From positions 806,001 to 870,000 of the forward strand of contig NZ_CP059492.1 in NCBI RefSeq assembly GCF_014041995.1: 64,000 nucleotides of DNA, written 5' to 3'. The notes below the pieces were generated by a model. It did no database searches, was not told the origin of the DNA, and worked only from the letters and a program-made list of their open reading frames with translations. Positions within the stretch are counted from its first letter, which is position 1. Each line of letters begins with the position of its first letter. Shown here in pieces: positions 37,638 through 48,937 of the stretch. The position numbers and the translations under genes are program-made. The DNA comes from Changpingibacter yushuensis (GTDB lineage: Bacteria; Actinomycetota; Actinomycetes; Actinomycetales; Actinomycetaceae).

Positions 37638-38981
37638 ATGCGGGCCGCTGCCACGGACAATAAGCACGTGGACCCTCTCTTACGTAACTTTCTCTTTGTC
37701 CTGATCTTCATCTTTGTGGGCGGAATATTCTCCGCTTCCGAAATGGCACTGGTTTCGCTCCGGCAGACCCAGATCAATGAGATGGCTAAGGAGAGCGCGC
37801 GGGGCGTGGCAGTTAAGCGCCTGACAGCCGATTCCAACAGGTTTCTTTCGGCCGTTCAGGTGGGTGTAACGGTGGCGGGCTTCTTTTCGGCGTCCTTTGG
37901 TGCGTCGGAGATCGCTCCGATGGTCGCACCCGTACTCGTTTCGTGGGGCTTGTCTAGCTCTGCGGCGTCGACTTTGGCATTCATCCTTGTCACATGCTTT
38001 ATCGCCTACTTGTCGATTGTGTTTGGTGAGCTCATCCCGAAACGTATTGCCATGCAGTCCGCCCGATCTATCGCGTTGGCAGTTGTGCGCCCGCTTGCCG
38101 TTATCACAGCCCTGTTGCGCCCCGTGATCTGGTTCCTCGGAGCCTCCACCAATGTGGTGCTACGCCTGATTGGTCGCAATCCCAAGGAACAACGCGCCGC
38201 CATGGGGGCAGCGGAACTGCGGGCTTTCGTGGCCAGTCAGGAGACCATTCGCGACGACGAACGCGAGATGGTAGTGGACATGCTTTCCGTGGGCGACCGC
38301 ACTGTTCAAGAGATCATGACTCCGCGAACTGAGGTTGAGTTCTTTTCATCCGACATGCCAATTCATCAAGCACAGACTGAGGTTTCCACGTTGGATCACT
38401 CCCGATACCCTGTGCGCCAAGGTGATTCCGACGACGACGTCCTTGGTTTCATTCATATCCGAGATCTCATCAATCCCGCGCCTGAGGTGAGAGTGGTGGG
38501 CGATCTGGTCCGAGAAGTCATGTACTTTCCCACGGGCAAACTGGTGCTTGAAGCACTTACAGAAATGCGAGCCAAGCACGAACACCTCGCTGTAGTGGTG
38601 GATGAATACGGTGGCACCGACGGCATCATTACCCTGGAAGACGTGGTGGAGGAGTTCATCGGTGAGATCCGAGATGAGTACGATCACGAGCGCCCAGTGG
38701 TGATGCACCGCGGCGAAGCTGAAGTAGTCGATGGACTCGCTAACCGGGCCGAAGTGCTGAAGGCCTTGGGCCGCGAACTGCCCGACGGCCCCTATGACAC
38801 CCTCGCAGGTTTCGTGGTGGCAGAGCTGGGGCGCATGCCAGAGGTGGGCGACCAGATCGAGTGGGCCGAATACACGCTTTCGGTCACAAGCTTGGATGGG
38901 CGCCGGATCGATCGCATCACGGCCCGGCGCAGGCCCGATGCCACTGTTGCGGGCCTTGAGGACATCATGGGTGGCGAGTAA
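37638..38981 (+). CDS. CNNM/CorC-family membrane protein with CBS pair
   Basis: A 447-residue hemolysin C/CorC-type protein. Residues 15-200 form the DUF21 (CNNM) membrane domain of four helices, with FSASEMALVSLRQTQI at the first and GELIPKRIAMQSA later. The two CBS motifs span about 215-345 (VQEIMTPRTEVEFFSSD, DEYGGTDGIITLEDVVEEFIGEI), and the CorC_HlyC C-terminal domain finishes the protein (GFVVAELGRMPEVGD). The family is linked to magnesium or cobalt efflux; toxin activity is not implied. The start is uncertain: ATG 37638 lacks a ribosome site, and a GTG at 37668 would shorten it by ten residues. It stands in a plus-strand run before icd. Confidence 0.86.
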   Translation: MRAAATDNKHVDPLLRNFLFVLIFIFVGGIFSASEMALVSLRQTQINEMAKESARGVAVKRLTADSNRFLSAVQVGVTVAGFFSASFGASEIAPMVAPVLVSWGLSSSAASTLAFILVTCFIAYLSIVFGELIPKRIAMQSARSIALAVVRPLAVITALLRPVIWFLGASTNVVLRLIGRNPKEQRAAMGAAELRAFVASQETIRDDEREMVVDMLSVGDRTVQEIMTPRTEVEFFSSDMPIHQAQTEVSTLDHSRYPVRQGDSDDDVLGFIHIRDLINPAPEVRVVGDLVREVMYFPTGKLVLEALTEMRAKHEHLAVVVDEYGGTDGIITLEDVVEEFIGEIRDEYDHERPVVMHRGEAEVVDGLANRAEVLKALGRELPDGPYDTLAGFVVAELGRMPEVGDQIEWAEYTLSVTSLDGRRIDRITARRRPDATVAGLEDIMGGE

Positions 38982-39139
38982 TCCGGCGTGTCACGCTAGC
39001 GTGTCGGAGCGGCGTCGTCGGGAGAAATACACCGAAATCTCAAATATAACTGTCCAGAATGGCGATAATCCGCGCAAAATATCTTGACGTCGAGTAATCT
39101 TCGTGGTGGACACAATCAGGCCCATCCAAAGGAGCATAC

Positions 39140-40357
39140 ATGGCGAAGATCAAGGTCTCTGGCCCGGTCGTCGAACTTGACGGCGACGAAATGACCCGCA
39201 TCATCTGGCAGGACATCAGAGATCGGCTCATTCATCCCTACCTCGATGTTGACCTGCGGTACTACGATCTTTCGGTCGAAAACCGCGACGCAACCAACGA
39301 CCAGGTGACCATCGATGCGGCCAACGCCATCAAGGAACACCACGTGGGCGTCAAGTGCGCCACGATCACTCCTGACGAAGCGCGAGTCGCGGAGTTCGGG
39401 TTGAAGAAGATGTGGCGCAGCCCGAACGGAACTATCCGCAACATTCTCGGTGGCGTGGTGTTCCGCGAGCCCATCATCATCTCTAATGTCCCACGGCTCG
39501 TTCCAGGGTGGACCAAGCCCATCGTCATCGGGCGTCACGCGCACGGCGACCAGTACAAGGCCACCGATTTCAAAGCACCCGGCGCTGGCACTGTCACGCT
39601 CACGTTCACTCCAGAGGACGGCTCGGCGCCCGTGGAAATGGAAGTGTGCAAGATGCCTGACGGCGGCGGCGTCACGATGGGCATGTACAACTTCAACGAA
39701 TCGATTCGCGATTTCGCGCGCGCGTCATTCAACTACGGTCTCCAACGCCACTACCCGGTGTACCTCTCCACGAAGAACACCATCCTCAAGGCCTACGACG
39801 GTGCTTTCAAGGACATCTTCGCTGAAGTCTTCGAAGCCGAGTACAAGGAGCGCTTTGCAGCAGAAGGCCTGACCTACGAACACCGCCTGATCGACGACAT
39901 GGTGGCCTCGGCTCTCAAGTGGGAAGGTGGCTACCTGTGGGCCTGCAAGAACTACGACGGCGACGTCCAGTCCGATACCGTGGCACAAGGCTTTGGATCG
40001 CTCGGACTCATGACCTCTGTGCTCATGACCCCCGATGGCCAAACAGTTGAAGCTGAGGCCGCACACGGAACAGTGACCCGGCACTACCGTCAGCACCAGG
40101 CTGGCAAACCCACGTCAACCAACCCGATTGCTTCCATCTATGCCTGGACGGGAGGCCTCAAGCACCGCGGCAAGTTGGATAACACGCCCGAGGTCATAGG
40201 ATTCGCCGAGGCGCTTGAGGACGTCATAATCAAGACGGTCGAAAGCGGCCAGATGACAAAGGACCTCGCGCTGCTGGTCGGCAAAGACCAAGAGTGGCTG
40301 ACCACTGAGGAATTCATGGATGCGTTGGATACCAACCTGCAGAAGCGGCTCGCATAG
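39140..40357 (+). CDS. icd: NADP-dependent isocitrate dehydrogenase
   Basis: A 405-residue homodimeric-type isocitrate dehydrogenase that decarboxylates isocitrate to 2-oxoglutarate and supplies NADPH. Sequence features are [33 protein letters not shown] (the substrate Ser/Asn/Arg), [14 protein letters not shown], and the metal-binding Asp of [25 protein letters not shown] shows the NADP-type Arg/His. This is the eukaryote-like class of about 400 residues. AAAGGAG precedes the ATG. Terminated by the hairpin at 40463. It supplies 2-oxoglutarate and the reducing power the FAS-I operon needs. Confidence 0.94.
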   Translation: MAKIKVSGPVVELDGDEMTRIIWQDIRDRLIHPYLDVDLRYYDLSVENRDATNDQVTIDAANAIKEHHVGVKCATITPDEARVAEFGLKKMWRSPNGTIRNILGGVVFREPIIISNVPRLVPGWTKPIVIGRHAHGDQYKATDFKAPGAGTVTLTFTPEDGSAPVEMEVCKMPDGGGVTMGMYNFNESIRDFARASFNYGLQRHYPVYLSTKNTILKAYDGAFKDIFAEVFEAEYKERFAAEGLTYEHRLIDDMVASALKWEGGYLWACKNYDGDVQSDTVAQGFGSLGLMTSVLMTPDGQTVEAEAAHGTVTRHYRQHQAGKPTSTNPIASIYAWTGGLKHRGKLDNTPEVIGFAEALEDVIIKTVESGQMTKDLALLVGKDQEWLTTEEFMDALDTNLQKRLA

Positions 40358-40462
40358 AGCGGGCAGAAGCAGGATGCATCAGGCAGCTGAAGGCTGAAAG
40401 GTCTGGGCCACCAGTACCCTAGTTGACGGCTCACGCTGGTGCCCTATATATGGTCACGATTT

Positions 40463-40494
40463 GAGGGGCGCCTCCCACCTGGGAGGCGCCCCTC
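40463..40494. terminator. Bidirectional terminator, icd / pfk
   Basis: GAGGGGCGCCTCCCA (40463-40477) pairs perfectly over 15 bp with 40480-40494 around CC, between convergent genes. Confidence 0.8.
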
Positions 40495-40504
40495 ATATGC
40501 GTGC

Positions 40505-42757
40505 CTAGCTCAGAGGCTCAATCTGCTTGGAGAAGCCCGGATCGGCCACTGTGTAGAGAACGTCAGTCAGGCCCAGCCACCATGACTCATAGGGGAGTCG
40601 GGTCTCCATATTGATCTGCTCTGTCAGATGGGCCAGTGGGCGCACAGATTCCTTGCCGCGCTCAATGCCAACGTACACGCCAGCTGGGTGGCCCGAGACA
40701 AGCTGACGTTCGAGTTCTTCCACCGCAATGGCTGAAAGCTGAACGGCGAGGGTGCGGTCAAACGGCGAGGGGTTGCCGCCCTGCTGCATATGGCCAAGCC
40801 GGGCTGTTCGAACGTCGAACATCCCGTGGCCTTCAGCTTGGAACATTTGGGTGAGCATCTCAGACGTGTAGTACTCGGAGGCGTCCTCGTTGCGCACCAC
40901 TAGGTAGAGGTTTCGCCCACCCTCAAAGCTCTTGACCATCCGATCGGTATCAACAGTCAGGCCCGCAAGCGAGATCCCTGTTTCAGAGAGGTACACCTGC
41001 TCTGCTCCGCTCGAAATACCGCTCATGAGTGCCAAGTATCCGCATTTGCGGCCCATGGCCTCGGCCACGAAGCATCGGCGGGAGGCCGAGGCGGACTGCT
41101 TAATCCGGTCTAGGGCTTCTGTATTGGTGTTAAGTGCTGTATCAGCGCCGATCGATAGATCCGCACCGGGAAGGTTGTTGTCAATGGAGGCAGGAATGCA
41201 GATGAGTGGGATACGGAAACCCGGGTAGCGATCCTTCTCTGTCTCCATCTGCCACAGCGCTTGGTATCCGGTGAATCCGCCGATCATCACGATGGCATCG
41301 ATGTTGTTGGTTTCGATCGAACGCCCAAGTGCGTAGAACTGATCCACATCGGAAATGGTGCGGCGGGTGCCGAGGTTTGCGCCACCTGCGCCGGACCAAC
41401 CGTCCACATCAGCCCACGTCAACTCACGAACGTTGCCATCCAACAGGCCGGGGAATCCGCCGTCGACCCCAAGCATCGTGAAACCACGGTCCAAACCGAG
41501 CAGAACAACAGCGCGAGCAGCTGCGTTCATGCCGGGTGCCAAGCCGCCCGCATGGAGCAGGGCAACGCGCGGACTACGGCCAAGCTTTGGGTCCACATCT
41601 TGCTCATGCAGCATGGGGGAGGAAAGGGTCTCGAAGAGCTCAATCATCTCGCTGTAGCTTGAACCGCGGGAGTTGACCGCCTTGTCATAAGCGCCATCTG
41701 CCACGTAGGTGCGCACTGCCCGAGTGTTCTGCACGGCATCCATGAGGGCAATCGTCTTGATCTCATTGTGCTGGGTGGCGATGATGGACGGTTCGGTGTC
41801 CGCATCGGCGCGAATCACCTCAAGTGCGGCCGAGTACCCCAGAAGAGTAGACATCCATCGGTCATACGCGGAGGGAGTACCGCCACGCTGGACGTGGCCA
41901 AGAGAGGTGATGCGTACGTCCTCACCAAGGCGCTCTGCAAGGAGATCGCGGACCTGCGCTGCGGTAATGGGTTCGCCATTGCGGTCTTCTGCGCCTTCGG
42001 CAACCACAATGATCGAATCGCGGCGTCCGGCAGCGCGGGCGGCCCGCAACTTGTGGCAGATATCTTCCTCCCAGCCATCGGCCGGTGGCAGCTCTGGGAT
42101 GAACACGTAGTCGCAACCACCGGCAATGGCGCTCATGAGCGCCAGATAACCGCATCGCCGGCCCATGACCTCAACGATGAACGTGCGCTGATGCGATGCC
42201 GCTGTGGAGGAGATGGCGTCAATGGCATCGATAATGCGGTGGAGGGCCGAATCGGCACCCACAGTCATGTCAGATCCCACGAGGTCGTTGTCGATAGAGC
42301 CGACGACGCCCGCTAGGTGCAGTTTCGGGTGGGCTTGCGCGGTAGCGGAGGAGATTTCGCCCAGCTCCACAAGTTCGTCCAGAAGTTCGGGCCACAACCG
42401 GCGCAGTTCGTCGGCGCCTGTCAGGGTGCCGTCACCGCCGATGGCAACGATGCGGTCGATCCCACGTTCAACGAAGTTTCGAACTGCGGAGCGCAATCCC
42501 TCTCGCTCCCGGAACTCGGGGCATCGCGCAGTTCCAATCACAGTCCCGCCCGCGCTGAGTGTGCCGGATACTTCGGACCATCCCATCTTCTTGATGAGGT
42601 TCCCGCCTTCGACTGCTCCGCGCCATCCCTCGAAAACTGCGTACGGCACGGCACCTTCGTGGATCGCGGTGCGAACTACTGCTCTGACCACGGCGTTCAT
42701 ACCCTGCGCATCTCCACCCGAGGTGAGGACTGCGATCTTGGTCGGCTCTGCTTTCAT
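40505..42757 (-). CDS. pfkA: Two-domain (eukaryote-like) 6-phosphofructokinase
   Basis: A 750-residue protein made of two phosphofructokinase domains in tandem. The N-terminal half is catalytic: LTSGGDAQGMNAVVR, IGGDGTLTGA near residue 106, the base Asp in GSIDNDLVGSDMTVGADSAL near 152, and VMGRRCGYLAL. In the C-terminal half the ATP motif is changed to IGGFTGYQ (near 490) and the catalytic Asp to Asn (PASIDNNLPGADLSIG, near 525), while the sugar-phosphate-binding MGRKCGYLALMSG remains. This is the arrangement of fungal and animal PFK, where the second half became an allosteric site; most bacteria have one 320-residue domain. The ATG is preceded by GGAGGAA. The gene is monocistronic and faces icd. 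Confidence 0.93.
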   Translation of the reverse strand: MKAEPTKIAVLTSGGDAQGMNAVVRAVVRTAIHEGAVPYAVFEGWRGAVEGGNLIKKMGWSEVSGTLSAGGTVIGTARCPEFREREGLRSAVRNFVERGIDRIVAIGGDGTLTGADELRRLWPELLDELVELGEISSATAQAHPKLHLAGVVGSIDNDLVGSDMTVGADSALHRIIDAIDAISSTAASHQRTFIVEVMGRRCGYLALMSAIAGGCDYVFIPELPPADGWEEDICHKLRAARAAGRRDSIIVVAEGAEDRNGEPITAAQVRDLLAERLGEDVRITSLGHVQRGGTPSAYDRWMSTLLGYSAALEVIRADADTEPSIIATQHNEIKTIALMDAVQNTRAVRTYVADGAYDKAVNSRGSSYSEMIELFETLSSPMLHEQDVDPKLGRSPRVALLHAGGLAPGMNAAARAVVLLGLDRGFTMLGVDGGFPGLLDGNVRELTWADVDGWSGAGGANLGTRRTISDVDQFYALGRSIETNNIDAIVMIGGFTGYQALWQMETEKDRYPGFRIPLICIPASIDNNLPGADLSIGADTALNTNTEALDRIKQSASASRRCFVAEAMGRKCGYLALMSGISSGAEQVYLSETGISLAGLTVDTDRMVKSFEGGRNLYLVVRNEDASEYYTSEMLTQMFQAEGHGMFDVRTARLGHMQQGGNPSPFDRTLAVQLSAIAVEELERQLVSGHPAGVYVGIERGKESVRPLAHLTEQINMETRLPYESWWLGLTDVLYTVADPGFSKQIEPLS

Positions 42758-42999
42758 GGCTTCCTCCAGAATGGGCGTGGTCTCTTCATTGTGCCCGGCG
42801 TTTACTACTGGTCGGGCAGTGAAGGCCCCTCACATTGTCTCAGGTCAGGACCTAACAATGCGCGAACGAGTCACTATGACTGTCACGACAATGTGCCGCC
42901 ACGAATTCTGCAACGAAATGTAATGGAGGACTTGCAGAGAGTCGGTATAGCCTAGATTGGTCGGGCCCAATAACGGGCACCACGAGCTAAGGATTGAAA

Positions 43000-44655
43000 A
43001 TGACCGCTCCAGTCGATGCCACCCGGACTGCCTCTTGGCGGAAGCTAGAAACTCTTTCTGCCGATTTCACCCCTGACTTCCGCGCTGCTTTCGACAACGA
43101 TCCGGGTAGAGCTGAGAAGTTCTCCTACACCGCAGGTGACCTCTTCATTGACCTATCCAAGAGCTATCTCACCGAGGATTTCCTTGATGCACTCCTCGCG
43201 CTTGCGGCAGAAGTCAAGGTGGGCGAACGCGGCGCCGCGATGTTCACTGGTGAGCACATCAATGTATCCGAAGATCGGGCAGTGCTACACACGGCTCTGC
43301 GCCGCCCGAAGTCTGATGTGCTCACGGTAGATGGCCAAGACGTCGTGGCTGATGTGCATGAAGTTCTTGAACGCATCTACGCCTTTGCACGGAAGATTCG
43401 TTCAGGGGAGTGGACGGGTGTAACGGGCAAGCCTCTGACCACCATCGTCAACATCGGAATTGGTGGGTCCGATCTGGGGCCTGTCATGGCCTACGAAGCG
43501 CTCAAGCCATACGTTTCGGAAGGCATAGAGTGCCGTTTCATCTCAAACATTGATCCCACCGATGTGGGGGAAACCCTGCGCGGAGTAGATCCGGAAACCT
43601 CCCTCTTCATCGTGGCCTCCAAGACCTTCACCACTCTTGAGACTCTCACGAACGCGAAGGCTTGCCGTTCGTGGCTGTTTTCGGCGCTTGAAGAACGCGG
43701 GATTTCGGTTGACGGCGCGGTAGCCAAGCACTTCATCGCCGTCTCCACCAATGTGGAGAAGGTTGCCGAGTTCGGGATCGACCCAGATAACGCCTTCGGG
43801 TTCTGGAACTGGGTTGGTGGACGCTATTCGGTGGGCTCGGCCGTAGGCACCTCGCTCGCAATTGCGATCGGGCCAGAGGGCTTTGAGGAGTTCCTCGCCG
43901 GATTCAACGTGATGGACAAGCACTTTGTGGAAGCCCCCGCTGATCACAACGTTCCGCTCATCATGGGCTTACTCAACGTGCTATACCGCAACTTCTTTGG
44001 CGCGGCCACTCATGCCGTTTTGCCATACTCTCAGTACCTGCATCGGTTCCCGGCCTACCTGCAGCAGTTGACGATGGAATCCAACGGTAAGCGGGTGCGC
44101 TGGGATGGTACAGAAGTCACGAGTGATACAGGTGAGGTGTTCTGGGGTGAACCCGGCACCAACGGCCAACATGCCTTCTACCAGCTGATCCATCAGGGTA
44201 CGCAGCTTATTCCGGCTGATTTCATCGCTTTTGCCAACCCAACCTTTGCTTTGAACGACGGCGAATCCGATCAGCATGAGCTCTTCCTTGGCAATTTCTT
44301 CGCACAGACCAAAGCTCTTGCATTTGGCAAGACGGCTGAAGAAGTGCGTGCCGAGGGTACTCCAGAAGCGATCGTTTCTGCCCGCGTGTTCCCGGGCAAT
44401 AAGCCCACAGCCTCGATCATGGCCCCGAACCTGACGCCTTCAGTGCTTGGCCAGCTCATCGCGCTCTACGAACACATCACCTTCGTCGAGGGTGTGGTGT
44501 GGGGAATCAACTCATTTGACCAGTGGGGCGTGGAGCTCGGCAAGCAGATGGCACGCGAACTCGGCCCGGCAATTGGTGGCGATTCAGAGGCGCTCGCGGC
44601 TCAAGATCCTTCCACGGCGAGCCTCATCGGGTATTACCGGAAGAACCGGAAGTGA
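43000..44655 (+). CDS. pgi: Glucose-6-phosphate isomerase
   Basis: A 551-residue enzyme that interconverts glucose 6-phosphate and fructose 6-phosphate. The ATG at 43000 follows AAGGA at seven bases. Active-site blocks are [59 protein letters not shown] (the catalytic Lys/Arg region), [15 protein letters not shown] (His) and [18 protein letters not shown] (Lys). Full family length. It is followed by a strong terminator, and diverges from pfk, placing two successive glycolytic steps under one regulatory gap (42758-42999). Confidence 0.95.
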   Translation: MTAPVDATRTASWRKLETLSADFTPDFRAAFDNDPGRAEKFSYTAGDLFIDLSKSYLTEDFLDALLALAAEVKVGERGAAMFTGEHINVSEDRAVLHTALRRPKSDVLTVDGQDVVADVHEVLERIYAFARKIRSGEWTGVTGKPLTTIVNIGIGGSDLGPVMAYEALKPYVSEGIECRFISNIDPTDVGETLRGVDPETSLFIVASKTFTTLETLTNAKACRSWLFSALEERGISVDGAVAKHFIAVSTNVEKVAEFGIDPDNAFGFWNWVGGRYSVGSAVGTSLAIAIGPEGFEEFLAGFNVMDKHFVEAPADHNVPLIMGLLNVLYRNFFGAATHAVLPYSQYLHRFPAYLQQLTMESNGKRVRWDGTEVTSDTGEVFWGEPGTNGQHAFYQLIHQGTQLIPADFIAFANPTFALNDGESDQHELFLGNFFAQTKALAFGKTAEEVRAEGTPEAIVSARVFPGNKPTASIMAPNLTPSVLGQLIALYEHITFVEGVVWGINSFDQWGVELGKQMARELGPAIGGDSEALAAQDPSTASLIGYYRKNRK

Positions 44656-44695
44656 AACGCAAGATCTAGGTGTGAGCCGGTGGCTCGCTCCGGTT

Positions 44696-44729
44696 GAAAA
44701 GGCGGTGGCATCCCAGCCACCGCCTTTTC
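44696..44729 (+). terminator. Terminator after pgi
   Basis: GAAAAGGCGGTGGC (44696-44709) pairs over 14 bp with GCCACCGCCTTTTC (44716-44729); the TTTT in the stem end acts as a rho-independent tail. Confidence 0.8.
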
Positions 44730-44839
44730 ACGATAGATGGGCCTTTTGTACACCGGAGGATGTGGCGCGAGGCACTAAGCTGACTTGCGTGGGCGACGTC
44801 GCCCAAGAGGTTGATCTAAACCCAGAATCAAAGGAGTAA

Positions 44840-45838
<999 letters not shown>

Positions 45839-45884
45839 CTCACTCCCACGTGTTCGGGTGCCCTGCGGCATCCGAACGGCTCTG

Positions 45885-45922
45885 CACAGCGGGCCCGAGA
45901 TTTCGATCTCGGGCCCGCTGTG
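45885..45922 (+). terminator. Terminator after mdh with TTCG loop
   Basis: CACAGCGGGCCCGAGAT (45885-45901) pairs perfectly over 17 bp with 45906-45922 around a TTCG tetraloop, an exceptionally stable hairpin; CTCTGT follows. Confidence 0.82.
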
Positions 45923-46129
45923 CTCTGTCACCAGCATGATGTGGCTATGGCAAGTCTCACGTTTAGTGGCAATCCGCGCGGGGTGGTTGGGCTAGAGAAG
46001 CCGCTGCTTGCCACGCGCGGGTGGCGGGATGTGCAGCGGTTTCTCTGAACTAGATGGTTTCGGTGGGAGAACGCTGAATGCGTGGCCGTGGCGGACGACA
46101 CGCGCGATCAGGCAGTGACGATTCGCAAT

Positions 46130-46169
46130 AAGTTACGCTACCGTAAGGTAACCTACGGAACCGTAACTT
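46130..46169. promoter_or_regulatory. Large imperfect palindrome, operator candidate of the birA-acc-fas operon
   Basis: A 40-base palindrome with 32 of 40 positions symmetric, arms beginning AAGTTACG and ending CGTAACTT, with inner CCGTA/TACGG half-sites. It overlaps the possible -10 TATAGA (46169-46174) and lies 70 bases before birA. Its size fits two dimers of a TetR-like lipid regulator. The rest of the gap 45923-46238 shows nothing else clear. Confidence 0.6.
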
Positions 46170-46238
46170 ATAGAACGATGCCCGTCGCGTGCCACGTCAT
46201 CGCGGGGATCATCGAACCACTCATGAGGGGGACATATC

Positions 46239-47102
46239 TTGATACAGCGGTCCACAGCCTTCCCACTCACACTCAGTGAGTCTGCGATGGTCCTTCACAC
46301 GGCGCTCACCGGCTCCACCCAAGATGATCTTGCTTCACTGTGGCGCGACAACGCGGTTCCCGAGTACACCATCCTTATCGCTGACACCCAGAGCGCAGGG
46401 CGAGGCCGCGTAGGCCGGTCGTGGTTCTCGCTTCCTGAGAAGTCCCTACTCGCCTCTGTCGTGGTGGAGGTACCGGCGGCCGTTGGACCCAACCTTGGAT
46501 GGGTCACGCTTATTGGCGCAATCGCCGCGCATGCGGCCATCATTCAGGCCACCGGCGCACGTAACATCTCCTTGTCGTGGCCCAACGACGTCGTCGTCGA
46601 TCTGGGAGCGGACGAACACAGCTACCGAAAGCTGGCCGGAATTCTTGGCGAGTACTGCGGAAGACGTGGAGACCTCGTCGGAATAATCCTAGGTTTCGGT
46701 CTCAACATCTCCCTTGAAGCTACAGAGCTTCCTACACCGCAGGCGGCATCGCTTGTCAGTGCAGGGCTCACCACCCCCAGCCGCGACCAGATCGCATCAC
46801 TGTGGCTGCGCGAACTCAAGGCACGCCTCGAGGCGTTCGAACGCTCTGGAGGCGAGCCCACTGAAGCGCTGGCAGAGATCAACACCATCTGCTCAACGCT
46901 TCGGCCCGGAATCACGGTGGGGCGGCCTCGTGACACCCCCGTATTCGGGCGCGGAGTAGCGATCCTGCCTGACGGCTCCCTCAAGGTTGAAACCGAGTCA
47001 GGCCCGGTAGTGGTGAGTTCAGGCGAAGTGGCACTCATGGGAATGCAGCCGCCCATCACCCCAAGCAACAGTCCTGCAACCAATCCAATGGAGAACGCAT
47101 GA
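46239..47102 (+). CDS. birA: Biotin-[acetyl-CoA-carboxylase] ligase
   Basis: A 287-residue enzyme that activates biotin as biotinyl-AMP and attaches it to the carboxylase. It has no N-terminal helix-turn-helix, so it is a pure ligase. Biotin/ATP-binding motifs are LTGSTQDDL, TQSAGRGRVGRSWFS (the GRGRxGR-type loop), SLSWPNDVVV and RKLAGILGE; the C-terminal cap domain follows. I chose TTG 46239 for its ribosome site (GAGGGGGA); ATG 46287 is possible. Its stop overlaps the carboxylase start by four bases (ATGA). Encoding the ligase first in the operon ensures that the alpha subunit is biotinylated as it is made. Confidence 0.9.
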   Translation: MIQRSTAFPLTLSESAMVLHTALTGSTQDDLASLWRDNAVPEYTILIADTQSAGRGRVGRSWFSLPEKSLLASVVVEVPAAVGPNLGWVTLIGAIAAHAAIIQATGARNISLSWPNDVVVDLGADEHSYRKLAGILGEYCGRRGDLVGIILGFGLNISLEATELPTPQAASLVSAGLTTPSRDQIASLWLRELKARLEAFERSGGEPTEALAEINTICSTLRPGITVGRPRDTPVFGRGVAILPDGSLKVETESGPVVVSSGEVALMGMQPPITPSNSPATNPMENA

Positions 47103-48937
47103 TCACAAAAATCCTCGTCTGCAACCGATCCGAGATTGCACTTCGCGTTATTCGAACAGCAGCCGAAATGGGAATCGAGACTGTTGCCGTGTACTCCGAT
47201 TCTGACCGCGACTCCCAGTTCGTGGAGCAAGCTAGCGAAGCCTATGCGCTCGGCGGTCAAAGCTACGCAGAGACGTACATGAACATTGAGAAGCTGATAT
47301 CGGTTGCGCAGCGCTGTGGCGCCGATGCGGTGCATCCCGGCTACGGATTCCTATCTGAGATTCCAGAGTTTGCGGAGGCCGTCGCAGCTGCCGGCCTCGT
47401 GTGGATCGGGCCGAACTCCACAGTCTTGACACGTCTGGGTGACAAGATCCAAGCACGCAGGCTTGCCGAATCCGTGGACGTTCAGCCAGTTCCGGGTATT
47501 TCCGATCCGGTGAGGGATCGCGAGACCATCGAAGAGTTCATCGCCACCTATGGCTTTCCGATCGTCACCAAGAAGGCTGACGGAGGTGGCGGGCGTGGCA
47601 TCACAATCATTGAGAGCGCCGCTGACCTCGACCTATTCTTTGCCGCGCACGGCGACGACCTCGGCGGGTACTTTGTGGAGCGATTCATCCAGACCGCCAG
47701 GCACATAGAAACCCAATGTGCGCGCGACTCCCATGGCAACTTCGCTATCATCTCAACTCGCGACTGCTCTGTGCAGCGCCGCAACCAGAAGCTCATTGAA
47801 GAAGCTCCCGCCCCTGAGCTTCCAGCGGATTCGGAAGAAACGCTTGTGGCGTGGTCGCGCCGCCTCTTCGACGAAGTGGGCTACGAGGGCTTGGGCACGT
47901 GCGAATTCTTGGTGGAGCCAGATGGACGCGTCAACTTCCTTGAGGTGAACCCCCGGCTTCAGGTGGAACACACCGTCTCAGAAGAGATCACCGGCATGGA
48001 CCTTGTTCGCGAACAGATCGTCATCGCTGGTGGCGGTGTTCTAACCGATGTGCCTGCGCCGCGTGCCCACTCCTTCGAGTTCCGGCTCACGTGTGAGGAT
48101 CCCACCAACGGTTTGATCCCTTCTACCGGAACCATCACACGCCTGCGGTGGCCATTGGGCCACGGCGTGCGCATCGAATCAGGCATCAGCGAGGGAGACA
48201 CTGTCACTGCGGGTTTCGATCCCATGCTTGCCAAGATCATCGTGACCGCGCCTAATCGCGATCTCGCCATCGCTCGCTCCCGGCGTGCCTTGGCTGAACT
48301 CGCACTCGACGGAGTGGCAACGCCTGCTGCCATGTATTCCGACGTCATCTCCATGGCCGAGTTTGCTGGGCACGCACCTTCAACCAGGTGGTTTGAGGAT
48401 TCGATCCTGCCGGGAATTGCCTCCACAGAGGCAGAAGCAGGCGAGTCTGCCCAAGCAGCATCGTTGCATGGGGCAAACGGAAGCCTTCTGAGCGCTGGGT
48501 GCCCAGAGGAACTGACAACGTTCGTCGTCGAAATCGACAAGAAACGGGTCGAACTTGCTGTGCCGCGTTCGCTGTTCGGTGGCGGAGGGCAGCATTCGCG
48601 CCCGCGCGCGCAGCAGCCGCTGCGCGGAGGAATACGGCCGCGCACAGAATCAAGTACGGGCGAGCTCGTGGATCCTCACGGCATGGTGAACTCCCAGATC
48701 CAAGCGATCGTGGTCCGCGTATGCGTGGAGGACGGGCAAAGCGTCAATCGCGGAGATCTGCTCGTTGTTCTCGAGTCCATGAAGATGGAGAGCTACGTGC
48801 ACGCACCCTACGACGGCGTCGTCTCCGAACTGGTCGTCACGGCCGGTCAGAACGTGGCCGCCTACCAGCCACTGGTCCGAGTCCTCGACACAACTGCTCG
48901 AGTCTCAGCCCCCGCCGCAGCGGAGAAGGAGAACTAA
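47099..48937 (+). CDS. Acyl-CoA carboxylase alpha subunit (biotin carboxylase + BCCP)
   Basis: A 612-residue biotin-dependent carboxylase alpha chain that carboxylates its own biotin with ATP and bicarbonate. Biotin carboxylase spans about residues 1-445 (KILVCNRSEIALRVIRTAAEM, HPGYGFLSE, KKADGGGGRGI as the ATP-grasp loop, FLEVNPRLQVEHTVSE). After a linker region of about 100 residues with Gly/Arg-rich composition, the C-terminal BCCP domain carries the biotin motif LESMKMES, with Lys562. The usual AMKM is SMKM. It overlaps birA by four bases, and the beta subunit starts right after its stop. Product for the FAS-I next door is malonyl-CoA; action on propionyl-CoA is possible. Confidence 0.92.
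   Translation: MITKILVCNRSEIALRVIRTAAEMGIETVAVYSDSDRDSQFVEQASEAYALGGQSYAETYMNIEKLISVAQRCGADAVHPGYGFLSEIPEFAEAVAAAGLVWIGPNSTVLTRLGDKIQARRLAESVDVQPVPGISDPVRDRETIEEFIATYGFPIVTKKADGGGGRGITIIESAADLDLFFAAHGDDLGGYFVERFIQTARHIETQCARDSHGNFAIISTRDCSVQRRNQKLIEEAPAPELPADSEETLVAWSRRLFDEVGYEGLGTCEFLVEPDGRVNFLEVNPRLQVEHTVSEEITGMDLVREQIVIAGGGVLTDVPAPRAHSFEFRLTCEDPTNGLIPSTGTITRLRWPLGHGVRIESGISEGDTVTAGFDPMLAKIIVTAPNRDLAIARSRRALAELALDGVATPAAMYSDVISMAEFAGHAPSTRWFEDSILPGIASTEAEAGESAQAASLHGANGSLLSAGCPEELTTFVVEIDKKRVELAVPRSLFGGGGQHSRPRAQQPLRGGIRPRTESSTGELVDPHGMVNSQIQAIVVRVCVEDGQSVNRGDLLVVLESMKMESYVHAPYDGVVSELVVTAGQNVAAYQPLVRVLDTTARVSAPAAAEKEN

Noticed and set aside
38992-39003. Palindrome CACGCTAGCGTG after the CNNM gene
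   Set aside because: Only 12 bp, no T tract, and no loop; too weak to call a terminator or operator.
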